From Bretschneidera sinensis (lineage: Eukaryota; Streptophyta; Magnoliopsida; Brassicales; Akaniaceae), in the NCBI GenBank assembly GCA_023935145.1, contig CM043704.1, positions 94,575,873-94,639,872 on the forward strand: a stretch of DNA of 64,000 nucleotides, in the 5' to 3' direction. A model generated the notes under the pieces. It searched no databases. It saw only the letters and a list, made by a program, of their open reading frames with translations, and was not told the origin of the DNA. Each line of letters begins with the position of its first letter. The stretch's first letter is position 1. Positions 44,486-57,100 of the stretch are shown in pieces. The position numbers were made by a program, and so were the translations under genes.

Positions 44486-47400
44486 TTCATTTAAGGTTAA
44501 TATGAACCCTTATGTCATATATCTCTCATAACACTATATTAGACAAGAATTTTTCGAATTAAAGACAATCTTTATGACAAGAAATTCTTATGTAGACCAA
44601 TCGCTTTATGCTACATGACCCCACATTATTATCATTTGATTTATCAGATTTTGGTTAAACTATTATTAGATTGAGTAATGATATTTAGTTCATATGAATA
44701 GACCATGGAATTCGACACCCCGAAAAGGTATTGAAAATTGAGTTGTAATTTATTAATTTTACCTTTCAAAATTTAAGTCGTATCTTGTTGTTGGATTTTG
44801 TGCAGGGAGCTATCTATTTTGGCGATCCATTTTTTTGGAATCGTTATGTACATTGGTAATGTGAGTTACTTTATGATCGGATTTGCACCTGATAACAACA
44901 GTTGTCGGATTTTGTGCAAAGAGCTAATCATTTAGATTCTCCGTATTCGTAGGATAAATATCTTTGTCGTTATGGAAATAAGTAATGATGTGAGCTTCTT
45001 TAGTGATTTGGTTTACATATAACATGGTAGATCAATAACTCACATTCGATACGACAAAATTTTTAATAGACTTGGTAAATAAGGGTAGCAACAGTTTTTC
45101 GAATTTTGTGAGGGGAGAAAATCATATCGATTGTCTGTATTCGTAGGACAAATATATTTATTGTTATGTAAATAAGTAATAATGTGAGCTACTTAAATGA
45201 AATGGTTTACATCTAACATGATAGATTAATAACTCACATTCGATATACAACAAAATTTTAGGTAGACTTGTATATGTAAGAGTGTCGCATTAACACTTGA
45301 TCAGTTGATCAAATTTTAATAAATGTTTAAGAGTTTGATTGTGTAAACGTTGCATTCTTTCATTGATTTGATCTATATACTACACGTGATAGATGATGTC
45401 TACCAAATGTCTCAGTTTAATATACACTCTTTACCAAAACATGGATCTTATCACCATTTTCTCCACAACTCATGATGTGACTAATTTTTAGCCATATTTG
45501 GAGCACCCTCACAATAATTTCTACTGTCTTTAAAAGTTATAATTTATATTTTTACCCCCTAAAATTTAGGGTAGCAACCGTAGTCAAATTTTGTTCACAG
45601 AGCTATCCATTTTGACGACCAACTTTTGCATGTGAGTCAAATATCTATATCATTGTGTAAATAAATGATGTGAGCTACTTTAATGATCTAGCTTACATCC
45701 GACATAGTAGATCAATTATTCATATTGATTACGACAATTTTTTAGATAGACTTGGTATATAAGAGTGTTACATTAGCACTCGATTGGTTGATTAAATTTT
45801 AATAAATGGTATTTATATTGTGTAATCGTTGCATTCTTTCTTTGATTTGGTCTATATATTACATGTGGTAATATACTCTTACCAAAAGTGAGTCTCATCA
45901 CCATTTTCTCTCAAACACATGGCGTGACTAATTTTATCTATGTAGGGTAGATCCACACAATAAATTTCTATTGTCTTTAAAAGTTGTAATTTATTATTTT
46001 TATCTCATAAAATTTAGGGTAGCAACCGTTGTCAAATTTTGTGTGGAGAGCTATTTATTTTGACGGTCTGTTTTCATGGGATAAATATCTTTGTCATCAT
46101 GTAAATAAGTAATGATGTAAGCTATGTTAATGACCTAGCTTACATCAAACATGATAGATCAATAACTCACATTCAATACGACAAAATTTTAGATAGAATT
46201 GTCATATAAGAGTGTCGCATTATCACTCAATTGGTTAATTAAATTTTAATAAATGGTTAGAGTTAGATTGTCTAAACGCTGCATTTTTTCTTTAATTTGG
46301 TCTATATATCCACGTGGTAGATGATGTCTTCTGAATTTCTTCAATATTAAATATATACTTTTACCAAAATGTGGGTCTCATCACTATATTTTCTTTACGA
46401 GTCATGATGTGATTAATTTTTAGCCATATCTGGATGATCCTCACAATAAAATCTTCTGCCTTCAAAAGTTTAATACTGTGAACTCCATTGTTAATTACTC
46501 AATAATTTATGGTGTGATTAATTAAAAGCCATATAAGTAGAATCCACACAATAATTTTTATTGTCTTTAAAAGTTAAAAAACGGAAGAGATTCACAATTT
46601 TATAATCGAAAAGAAAAATAAGTTTTAAAATAGTGGGTGTGAGCATAACTAAAAATGATACTCCCATTGTCTCATTTTTTGTCTCTCTTTTCTAAAATGG
46701 ATTTCTCAAATTATTTGTTCACTTTCTTACCATTTTTATTCTCAACTACATAAACACGTTTAAGAAAGTATGAAACAACTTTTTGTTTTCTATAAACAGA
46801 AGTTAGCTAAACACTTCTAAAAAATGATTTATGAAGTAACTTTTGTTTCTAAGAAACAGTTTCTATCTGAAAATTTATTTTTGTTGTTTTTTACTAAATA
46901 GTAAATACTAAACAATTTATAACTCTACAATTGTTTTAAACCATTTCAAAAACTATATAAACAATAAACTGTTTATACTGCAAAACCAAACGTTGTTATA
47001 AAAATTAAAAAAATAAACATTTCCATAAAGTTTGTGCTATTTGAAAGGTGACAATCAAATTGTGGTCTCCATTTTTCACCGTGACTTGATAGCGTTGAAG
47101 ACCTCTTAGATGGAGGAGAATCCTATGAGAAGGTTCTTTGATTGCTGCAAATGGGATGTCAAGTTTGTGAATTGTTTTTGTTAATAAAGAGGTGATTCTT
47201 GGGTTGTAGTTGGAATAAATTTGTTGGTTTAGAAAGAGGGATTTAAGAGGTTGATAATGAAGAGATAATGAAGAGATAATGAGAGATTTTACCCTAAATT
47301 TAAACTTAATCAAATTTATAAAAAAAAAAGATTTGGAAGCTGATAGAGTCACTTGAGATCATGTAACTAAACGATGGGATCATGTCGAATCCCAATAACA

Positions 47401-47812
47401 TCAACTCAATTTTGCTCATTAGATTTTCTATGTCCGTTTTGATCATCAATACTCTTTTATTAAAGACCTCCACAGGTTATTCATAATTTTAATTAGGATT
47501 ACCCAAACACTATCAATTTAGTTTTTTAAAAATAATATACGTACCAAATTATAATCCAAGATTGAATAATTGATAAATTGGTTTCCTGAGCAATCTCAAT
47601 CAAGCTCTAAGTTTATTGATGAAAGAATCCAAGATTGAGGCCAATTGCAATTTTGAATCGTGAAAAATGTGATTGAAACCAAATGTAAGAATTAAAAACA
47701 TTAAATGAAATTTACTCAAAAAAAATTAATCCAAATGCAATTGGATACTAGAATAATTATTTTCAACAGATCGAGCATCAACAATTATTTTAAATATTAA
47801 TAAGATATATGT

Positions 47813-47935
47813 CATGTTTGATTGTTATTTAAACTAATTTAGAGCAAATTGACTTAAATGATAATCAAACAAATTTTAGCTTGTTATAATTTAAACCAAC
47901 TTCTTTTAAATTGACTTAAATAACAATCAAACATG
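47813..47935. mobile_element. MITE-like foldback element with 20-bp perfect terminal inverted repeats
   Basis: Begins CATGTTTGATTGTTATTTAA and ends with its exact reverse complement, 123 bp overall, with further internal inverted symmetry. The orthologous copy at 59161-59282 has diverged TIRs. No clear target-site duplication, so superfamily unknown. Confidence 0.7.
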
Positions 47936-48446
47936 GTTATAATGAATTGGTCTCGAAATGCCATCTTAGTTGTCTGCCTCTTGTAACAAGCCTTTTCCAA
48001 ATTGCTGTTATTTATTTATGGGATCTCATAGACAACCGATCATTTGAATTATACATTTTATTTATGGATTTAATGTTTCCAAATTGCCTTATTTTAAATA
48101 CTACAGTGCTACTATTTTAAATGAGAAAAAAGAAAGAGAAATGAGAATAAAAAAATAAAAAATAAAAGTAACAAAAAAAAAAAGATGGCCGAAAAATCCT
48201 CCATACGGTGGGGAGTTGATTCGATTTTGTCGAATTTACAAATTACAAGAGATTTTGGTGATTAAAAGAGATAAGAATCCCTAGAGAAGTAGAAGTTTAC
48301 TTGGAAAGGCAACCCGAGTATAAATTTAGTGTTTTGATAGGTTCCCACTTTTTCCTTTTTCTGTTGATATTAACTAGGCATACCAATATGTGATAGTTTA
48401 TGCTTCCAATCTTAAAACTTTTTCTTATTGTAGCAGGTTATTCCAA

Positions 48447-49567
48447 ATGACTCGGAAACGGAAATGGACGACAGGACCCAACACAACAGATCCCCTGAGG
48501 TCGGATTTTCGGATGTCACATTTCTTCAAGATAATGTTGCCATCTGCTATTGAAGACAAGATGCTGGTAATTGGTTAATTTACATGACTTTTTATGTCTA
48601 ATGGACTTCATTATTATTGTCTTGTAGTATCTTTTGTGTTGTTGCACTAGAGTCTTCTTTTTTACTCCGTCAAAGAGTGTTTCAATCAAAGTGACGTGAA
48701 GCATTCAAAAAGATTTGCATTTTGTCTTTGTTGAGTTCATTCTTGTTGATTCTTATATGTAGCGCAATTGGATTGACATCAAGGCTTATAAACATTATGG
48801 AAACAATTCTTTTGTTGACTCTTTTTGCTTGCGAACATTACTTAATTAAGAACTAGTGAACTTGTTTTCTGGGTACCTGCAGAGGATTCCTAATAAGTTT
48901 GTAAGAAAATATAGGGATGAACTTTCTGATGTTGCTACTCTTATTGTCCCTGACGGTCGTGATTGGCAAGTAGGATTAACAAAGGCCGAGAACAACATTT
49001 GGTTCCATGATGGTTGGCATGAGTTTGTGGAGTATCATTCAATTAGTCATGGCGATTTCTTAGTTTTCAGATATGGAAGGAATTCAAACTTCCATGTTCT
49101 TATATTTGATATGAGTGCTTGCGAGATTGACTACCCATGTAACGGTCCAAGTAGTGATGAAGAACCCAATTATCGCAAGAAACATTCAGTGCGGCATGAT
49201 GATGAAATGGAAGATGATGATTCCGTTGAGGTCTTAGGGGCTGAAACTACACCTTACTGTTTTTTGGAAAACGGAGTTCTTGATGAAAGTGCATGTAAAC
49301 CAGCGACCAGCAGGAGGTACAATTCCTCATTTAAGCAGAATTTGGCTAGGTCTTTTTCTGGATCAGGTCTGGGAGTTGATAAGCCTTGTGGAACTGCTGG
49401 TTTGGTACAGATTCCAAAGCCTAGGCGCATTTACTTGACGAGGAGCAAACAGAAAGAAAATCAGGTAGGCAAAGACAGATTTTGGTGAACGGATTGGATC
49501 AAACAAATTGAACAATTCACATTGATCATTGCGAACCAAGAGGAATATGAAAATGAATGCTGGAACT
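48447..49567 (+). pseudogene. P1: REM-type B3 gene copy, frameshifted and 3'-truncated
   Basis: Exon 1 (48447-48566, MTRKRKWTTGPNTTDPLRSD..., donor GTAATT) and exon 2 from 48883 encode a good first B3 domain (RIPNKFVRKYRDELS...WFHDGWHEF...FRYGRNSNFHVLIFD) and acidic linker. Relative to P2, one extra base near 49476 shifts the frame to a stop at 49486-49488. At about 49567 homology to P2 ends abruptly and the 3' flank of M2 begins, so the rest of the linker and the second B3 domain are gone. Confidence 0.88.
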
Positions 49568-49747
49568 AAAAAGTTTGTACCTAAATTTCCTATCCAGCCA
49601 GAAGCTTTATTGAAGTGTACTAAAAAGCTTGTAAATAAAATAAATCAGCATTTAATTCCAAGATTGAATATACGAATTAAATCAGTTAATAAAAAATCCG
49701 AAAAAAGAGAAAGGTACCTGTTACAACTTAGCGAGCCAGAAATTAGA

Positions 49748-50975
49748 CTATCGGATTCTTGTTAGTTCTGAAGTTTGGTTCGCCGGTCCTGCAACTTCAA
49801 GTGCCCGGAATATGGTAACTTTCAGCTTAATCTGATTTGCGTTAATCAGCTCAAAGACGCAAACATCCCCTTCGTCCAAATTATTGTCTTGCAGAAATTT
49901 GGCCCATCCCTTGCTCAATCTAGTAGGTTTACCATCTCCAGAAATACATTGAACGACCCACTCTTTCCCTCCAGAGATATGAAGTGTGATGAGTCCGGAA
50001 ATCCCTTTCATGTAGTTTCGAGCAAAGCTGCATGGAATATGCTAATCAATGGCAACCTTTATCGATCAATGCATAGCCCAAAGTAAAATCAAGAAATGAT
50101 ATTTGCTAATATCAAAAATTAAGTTGAAGGTCTCACCAAAAATGCCCCACTGTATACATAGGAAGTTCGCAAGGCAACAATGCAAGAAGGATTATTAGGC
50201 TTGAACATTCTAGCTGCATAGAATGTTGTCTCCTTTTGTTCAGTTGTCAAGACTCTCCCCCTCCTTGGATTGGTTCGGGAAAAAGATTTTGTTCCCAATA
50301 GCTCTTCTTCATCTTTGCGCTCACCTAATGATTCATAATCATCCAAATTATCAATTAAAATAACAAGAAAATAAATTTGGGAGGAAATTAAGTCAATAAA
50401 ACTACTTACCTGATTTAAATCCTTGTTCGGTTTTTTGTTCTGCTTCATTCATTACATGCCAACCAACTTCGTTTGCAACACTCGTAAGGTCGCTCTGATT
50501 GCGCTGAATACCCATATCTCGAGTAGATGGAAAAGTTGCTAGTATATTATGTGAGTCCTTTCTATGCAAGAACTCTTCGCTTGCCCCAGATGTAGAATTC
50601 TTGAGTTTAGTCCTCGTGTGTAAATCACCATCATTAATACTATTTCTTGAAGAAATAGGAGTTGGGCATGGATGGCATGAACACATGACTTTGTTTGGAT
50701 AATCATTGTTTGTGAAATTCATAGGGCGAGCGAGACATTGCTTGTCATGACTATGTTCTTTTGAATTACAGAGCATATGACCATCATTGATATTGGTTTT
50801 TGAAGAAACAGAAGTTGTGCATGGAGGGCAAAAACCCATGACCTTCTCTGGATAATTACTCTCAGTAAATTCCGCAGGACGAGAGAGACATTGCTTGTCA
50901 TGACTAGGGTTTTGTGAATCACTGAGTACCTTGCTTGGATACTTTATCTCAGATGATGTCAAATCAAATATATGA
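49748..50975 (-). pseudogene. M2: REM-type B3 gene copy lacking its first B3 domain
   Basis: Nearly identical to M1 from the linker on: 50962-50402 (TSSEIKYPSKVL..., two linker repeats, donor GTAAGT retained), 50448-50119 (SRTNPRRGRVLTTEQKETTFYAARMF), and 50045-49748 (second B3 domain with stop). At about 50975 the coding sequence jumps straight into intergenic sequence, so the first B3 exon and start are deleted. A matching first-B3 fragment lies at 53936-54175. Confidence 0.85.
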
Positions 50976-53935
50976 GTATCAATTGAGTCCCAAAATGGTC
51001 TTGGACCCAGCGATGTTAACCTAAGCTAACGAAATGTGCACGTGGTCAGCATGTGCAAATTTAAAATTATAAAAATTTGAAAAAAGGGGTCTCGCTTTCT
51101 GGATGTCATTGTTCCTTGGGTTCATGATCTCTAGTGTCGTTGTCCCCTTCTCTCAAAATTGTGTTTTCTATTTTGTTTATGTAATTTTAAGTGTCCATGT
51201 GTTTGTCATGTGCATATTTCCATTAGTAGGGTTCAATGTATACATTTATGCACTTCACAAATTTCAATAACTCAATTAATGCAATTGAGAGTTTGAGGAT
51301 CAAATTAAAACACGACCTTAACTTCATGTATAAAAAAATGACCTTAACTCAAAAGAAAAAAGTAATGATATAAAGATTTTCAATTTTGATAGTCGAAACA
51401 AACACAAGAAACATAGTGACATCAATCCATTTCAAGATGTAATTTATCAATTTTATTCTCTAAAATTGCTAGTTCAGGAATCCTTTTTTTTTTTTTTTTT
51501 TGTTAAGGCTTAACAGTCAAAGTAGATAAAAAATGAGTATATGTTGTTTCTGAAAACTGGAAGCCAAACTTTATCGGTATAAATGTAATTTTCTCAACAA
51601 AAATCTTAAAGCTTTTCTTTAAAGATTTGACTCAGCCAAGTCGAAATGATAATTCGGACCTTCTTTTCTCAACTTTCCTACCAACCAAACAATCTTATAT
51701 ATTTTCTATCACATAGAACTAGCTAGGGTGTACAATCAACCCCTGTACGACACTAATCTTGCTTAATCTAATCTAAGTTAGCTTCTCTTCTTCATACATC
51801 ACATTAAAAGATTATTTTTTTAAAAAAAAATTATAAATTTGAAAAGCTTTTTCCTGTGTTTATTCCTCATCAACAAAAGAAAGAGATTGAACTTACTAGC
51901 TTCTGGTCTTGGAGCATGGAGTTCATCATTAGCTTGTAGAAAACGCATGACTTCCTCTCAGGTGAATCAGGTCCCACTGGCTGTGACATTGTTAATTACT
52001 CTCAGTTTCTGTGAATTTCTCTATTCATGAATCCATTTTTATATACATGAACTCATTTCCGTTACTTTCTATGGTTAAAACTTTTGGTGCCAAGTGGCCC
52101 AAACCCTGTGGAGGGTCCACATACCAACTGATGTCAGAATATATTAACTTTATATTGAGAAAAGTAATATTATTTAGAGAAGAAGTTCTTGTTTGACATA
52201 GTACCATGAAAGATACATAGTAAAAGGGTATATCTTACCGTTAAATGATATAAGACGAGAGAAAAATATATATTTTATTTTCATTTAAAGATGAGATGAA
52301 CCCTTATGTCATATATCTCTCATAACATTGTACTAAGTAAGAATTTTTCTAATTAAAAGAAATCTTTATGATAAGAAATTCTTACATAGACCAATCGCTT
52401 TATGCTACATGACCCCACATTATTATCATTTGATTTATCAGATTTTGGTTAAACTATTATTAGATTTGCTTTATGTAAGTGTAATGATATTTAGTTCATA
52501 AGAATAGACCATCGAATACGACACCTCGAAAAGGTATTGAAAATTGAGTTGTAATTTATTAATTTTACCTTTCGAAATTTAAGTCGTATCTTGTTGTTGG
52601 ATTTTGTGTAGGAAGCTATCTATTTTGGCGATCCATTTTTTTGGAACAAATATTTTTATCGTTATGTACATTGGTAATGTGAGTTACTTTATGATCGAAT
52701 TTGTACCTGATAGCAACAGTTGTTGGATTTCGTGCAAAGAGCTAATCATTTCGATTCTCCATATTCGTAGGATAAATATCTTTGTCGTTATGGAAATAAG
52801 TAATGATGTGAGCTACTTTAGTGATTTGGTTTACATCTAATATGGTAGATCCCTAACTCACATTCGATATGACAAAATTTTTAACAGACTTGGTAAATAA
52901 GGGTAGCAATAGTTTTTTGGATTTTGTGAGGGGAGATAACCACATCGATTGTCTGTATTCGTAGGACAAATATCTTTATTGTTATGTAAATAAGTAATGA
53001 TGTGAGCTACTTTAATGAAATGGTTTACATCTAACATGATAGATAATAATTCACGTTCGATATACATCAAAATTTTAGATAGATTTGTATATGTAAGAGT
53101 GTCGCATTAACATTTGATCAGTTGATCAAATTTTAATAAATGGTTAAAAGTTTGATTGTGTAAACGTTGCATTCTTTCATTGATTTGATCTATATACTAC
53201 ACATGGTAGATGATGTCTGTTAGAGTTGGTACATACTTCACGGGACCAGATTTATAGCAGAACAAAAATTCTAATTAGGACGTCTTAAGTTGCTTATAAA
53301 TACTCTTATGTACTGAGTATGTACTGAGTATACATTGTAATGAGGGATTTGTGAGGTTGATAATAAAAAACTTCTGGCAGGACGTAACCCTATTCTGAGG
53401 TAAACCTGGGTAAATCTTGTATTCTTTTCTTTTTGTTTATAATTCGTGTGATTGACAGGCCTCGAATCGTTCAATGTCTACCAAATGTCTCAATTTAATC
53501 TCATCACCATTTTCTCTACCACTCATGACGTGACTAATTTTTAGCCATATTGGGAGCACCCTTACAATAATTTCTAATGTCTTCAAAAGTTGTAATTTAT
53601 ATTTTTACCCCCTAAAATTTAGGGTAGCAATCGAAGTCAAATTTTGTGCACAGAGCTATCCATTTTGACAACCAATTTTCGAATGTGAGTCAAATATCTA
53701 TATCGTAAATAAGTAATGATGCGAGCTATTTTAATGATCTAGCTTACATCCGACATGGTAGATCAATAATTCATATTGATTACGACAATATTTTAGATAG
53801 ACTTGGTATATAAGAGTGTCACATTAGCACTCGATTGGTTGATTAAATTTTAATAAATGGTAGTTAGATTGTGTAATAGTTCCATTCTTTCTTTGATTTG
53901 GTCTATATATTACATGTGGTAAGATACTCTCTCTT
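50976..53935. repeat. Extra partial copy of the M-P intergenic unit
   Basis: Matches about 43170-45880 of the first unit and about 54410-57110 of the third. Ends at 53930, where gatactctct joins to tagatgatgtcaaatc of the M gene; a short gatactc/atactc match is present at both parents, suggesting a microhomology-associated duplication junction. Interrupted by the solo LTR 53218-53473. Confidence 0.8.
53218..53473. mobile_element. Small solo LTR (256 bp), copia- or TRIM-like
   Basis: Starts TGTTAGAGTTGG and ends TCGTTCA, flanked by ATGTC at 53213-53217 and 53474-53478. The two sister copies (about 45388 and 56631) have the uninterrupted gatgatgtctaccaaatg, so the empty site is directly visible. 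Contains a tataaatactctta TATA-like stretch at about 53296 in plus sense. Strand not certain. Confidence 0.9.
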
Positions 53936-54175
53936 AGATGATGTCAAATCAAATATATGAACATTAAAGTTTGACTTCCCCTAATATCTGAAGACCAATA
54001 AATGTTCAAGTTGAACAGAGTAGAACTTAAGAAATTCATTCCAACCGGTGTGAAACCACAACTTCTGGTTAACTTTTTCTAATTCCACTAGCCAGACATC
54101 GCCATTTGGAACAGTAAATGTAGCAATTAAAGAAAGTTTGTCTCCATTTTTCTTAATGAACTTGCCTGGGATCCT
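53936..54175 (-). pseudogene. M2': isolated first-B3 exon fragment
   Basis: Exon starts at 54175 after a GTACCTACAG acceptor: RIPGKFIKKNGDKLSLIATF...WFHTGWNEFLKFYSVQ. A TAG at 53981-53983 replaces the Glu codon after LVFRY. The sequence stops at the duplication junction about 53936, with no linker or second B3 domain. Confidence 0.85.
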
Positions 54176-54189
54176 CTGTAGGTACAAGA

Positions 54190-57100
54190 ATCAAGTCACA
54201 TTTATTTCTAAATAAATTAAAACTTGAAAAAAGAAGTATCCATAATAAGAATTGCGTCAATAGTATAACTATATATGTTACTAAAAAATTAGCACAAAAT
54301 CTCCACTTTATTCCGTTTGAAGTTGAAGGAATGCAACTAGGTTATTGTATACTATATTACTAAAAAGGGATAACACCAATTTCGGTTCTATTTGGTCTCT
54401 AAACTTTTAATCATATCAATTGAGTCCCAAAATGGTCTTGGACCCAACGATGTTAACCTAAGCTAACGAAATGTGCACGTGGCCAGCATGTGCAAATTTA
54501 AAATTATAAAAATTTGAAAAAAGGGATCTCGCTTTCTGGATGTCATTGTTCCTTGGGCTCATGATCTCTGGTGTCGTTGTCCCCTTCTCTCAAAATTGTG
54601 TTTTCTATTTTGTTTATGTAATTTTAAGTGTCCACGTGTTTGTCATGTGCATATTTCCATTAGTAGGGTTCATGTATACATTTATGCACTTCACAAATTT
54701 CAATAACTCAATTAATGCAATTGAGAGTTTGAAGATCAAATTAAAACACGACCTTAGTTGGGTTCATGTATACACGAACTCAAAAGAAAAAAGTAATGAT
54801 ATAAAGATTTTCAATTTTTATAGTCGAAATAAACACTAGAAACATAGTGACGTCAATCCATTTCAAGATGTAATTTATCAATTTTATTCTTTAAAATCGC
54901 TAGTTCAGGAATCTTTTTCTTTTTCTTTTTTTGTTAAGGCTTAACAGTCAAAGTAGATAAAAAAAAATGAGTATATGTTGTTTTTGAAAATTGGAAGCCA
55001 AACTTTATCGGTATAAATGTAATTTTCTCAACAAAAGTCTTAAAGCTTTTCTTTAAAGATTTAACTCAGCCAAGTTGAAATGATAATTCGGACCTTCTTT
55101 TCTCAACTTTCCTACCAACCAAACAATCTTATATATTTTCTATCACATAGAACTAGCTTGGGTGTACAATCAACCCCTGTACGACACTAGTCTAGCTTAA
55201 TCTAATCTAAGTTAGCTTCTCTTCTTCATACATCACACTAAAAGATTATTTTTTTTATAAAAAAAATTAGAAATTTGAAAAGCTTTTTCCTGTGTTTATT
55301 CCTAATCATCAAGAGAAAGAGATTGAACTTACTAGCTTCTGGTCTTGGAGCATGGAGTTCATCATTAGCTTGTAGAAAACGCATGTCTTCCTCTCAGATG
55401 AATCAGGTCCCACTGGCTGCGACATTGTTAATTACTCTCAGTTTCTGTGAATTTCTCTATTCATGAATCCATTTTTATATACATGAACTCATTTCCGTTA
55501 CTTTATATGGTTAAAACTTTGGTGCCAAGTGGCCCAAACCCTGTGGAGGTTCCACATATCAATTAATGTCAGATCATATTAACTTACTATTAAGAAAAGT
55601 ACTATTATTTAGAGGAGAAGTTCTTGTCTGACATAATACCATAAAAGATACATAATATAAAGGTATATCTCACCGTCAAATGGTATGAAAAGAGAGAAAA
55701 AATATATATTTTATTTTCATTTAAGGGTGAAATGAATCCTTATGTCATATATCTCTCATAAAACTGTACTAGGCAAGAATTTTTCTAATTAAAGGAAATA
55801 TTTATGACAAGAAATTCTTCGTAGACCAGTCGCTTTATGCTACATGACCACACATTATTATCATTTGATTTATCAGATTTTGGTTTAACTATTATTATAT
55901 TTGCTTTATGTAAGAGTAATTATATTTAGTTCATATGAATAGACCTCCGAATTCGACACCCCGAAAAGGTATTGAAAATCGAGTTGTAATTTATTAATTT
56001 TACCCTTTGAAATTTAAGTAGTAATAGTTGTTGGATTTTGTGGAGGGAGCTATCTATTTTGGCGGTCCATTTTTTGGGAACAAATATTTTTATCGTTATG
56101 TACATTGGTAATGTGAGTTACTTTACGATCAGATTTGCACCAATTAGCAACAGTTGTCAGATTTTGTGCGAAGAACTAATCATTTCAATTCTACATATTT
56201 GTAGGATAAATATCTTTATCGCTATGGAAATAAGTAATTATGTGAGCTACTTTAGTGATCTGGTTACATCTAAGATGGTAGATCAATAACTCAAATTTGA
56301 TATGACAAAGTTTTTAATAGACTTGGTAAATAAGGGTAGCAACAGTTTTTCGGATTTTGTGAGGGGAGATAGTCTGTATTCGTAGGACAAATATCTTTAT
56401 TGTTATGTAAATATGTAATAATGTGAGCTACTTTAATGAAATGGTTTACATCTAACATGATAGATAATAACTCACATTCGATATACAACAAAATTTTAGA
56501 TAGACTTGTATATGTAAGAGTGTCGCATTAACACTTGATCAGTTGATCAAATTTTAATAAATGATTAAGGGTTTGATTGTGTAAAAGTTGCATTCTTTCA
56601 TTGATTTGATCTATATACTACACGTGGTAGATGATGTCTACCAAATGTCTCAATTTAATATACACTCTTTCCAAAACATGGATCTCATCACCATTTTCTT
56701 TACAACTCATGACGTGACTAAATTTTAGCTATATTGGGAGCACCCTCGCCATAATTTCTACTATCTTCAAAAGCTATAATTTATATTTTTACCCCATAAA
56801 ATTTAGGATAGCAATCGTAGTCAAATTATATGCACAAAGCTATCCATTTTGACGACCAATTTTCGCATGTGAGTTAAATATCTATATTGTTATGTAAATA
56901 TGTAATGATATGAGCTACTTTAATGATCTAGCTTACATCCAACATGGTAGATCAATAATTCATATTGATTACGACAATATTTTAGATAGACTTGGTACAT
57001 AAGAGTGTCAAATTAGCACTCGATTGGTTGATCAAATTTTAATAAATGGTAGTTAGATTGTGTAATAGTTGCTTTCTTTCTTTGATTTGGTCTATATATT

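Larger units (their letters stand above)
42946..48446. repeat. M1-P1 intergenic region, duplicated unit with internal 0.4 kb repeats
   Basis: AT-rich spacer whose sequence recurs at 50976-53930 (partial) and 54190-59800 (complete). Between about 44760 and 46440 it contains three to four degenerate monomers of about 430 bp, each with gggtagcaac, gtgagctacttta, tggtagatcaataa and aattttaataaatg landmarks. A 115-codon minus-strand ORF at 47005-47352 has no recognisable similarity and is frame-broken in the sister copy near 58150-58335. No gene supported. Confidence 0.75.

Noticed and set aside
47005..47352. 115-codon minus-strand ORF in the M1-P1 spacer
   Set aside because: No recognisable domain, AT-rich composition, and the paralogous sequence near 58150-58335 is not open over the same length.
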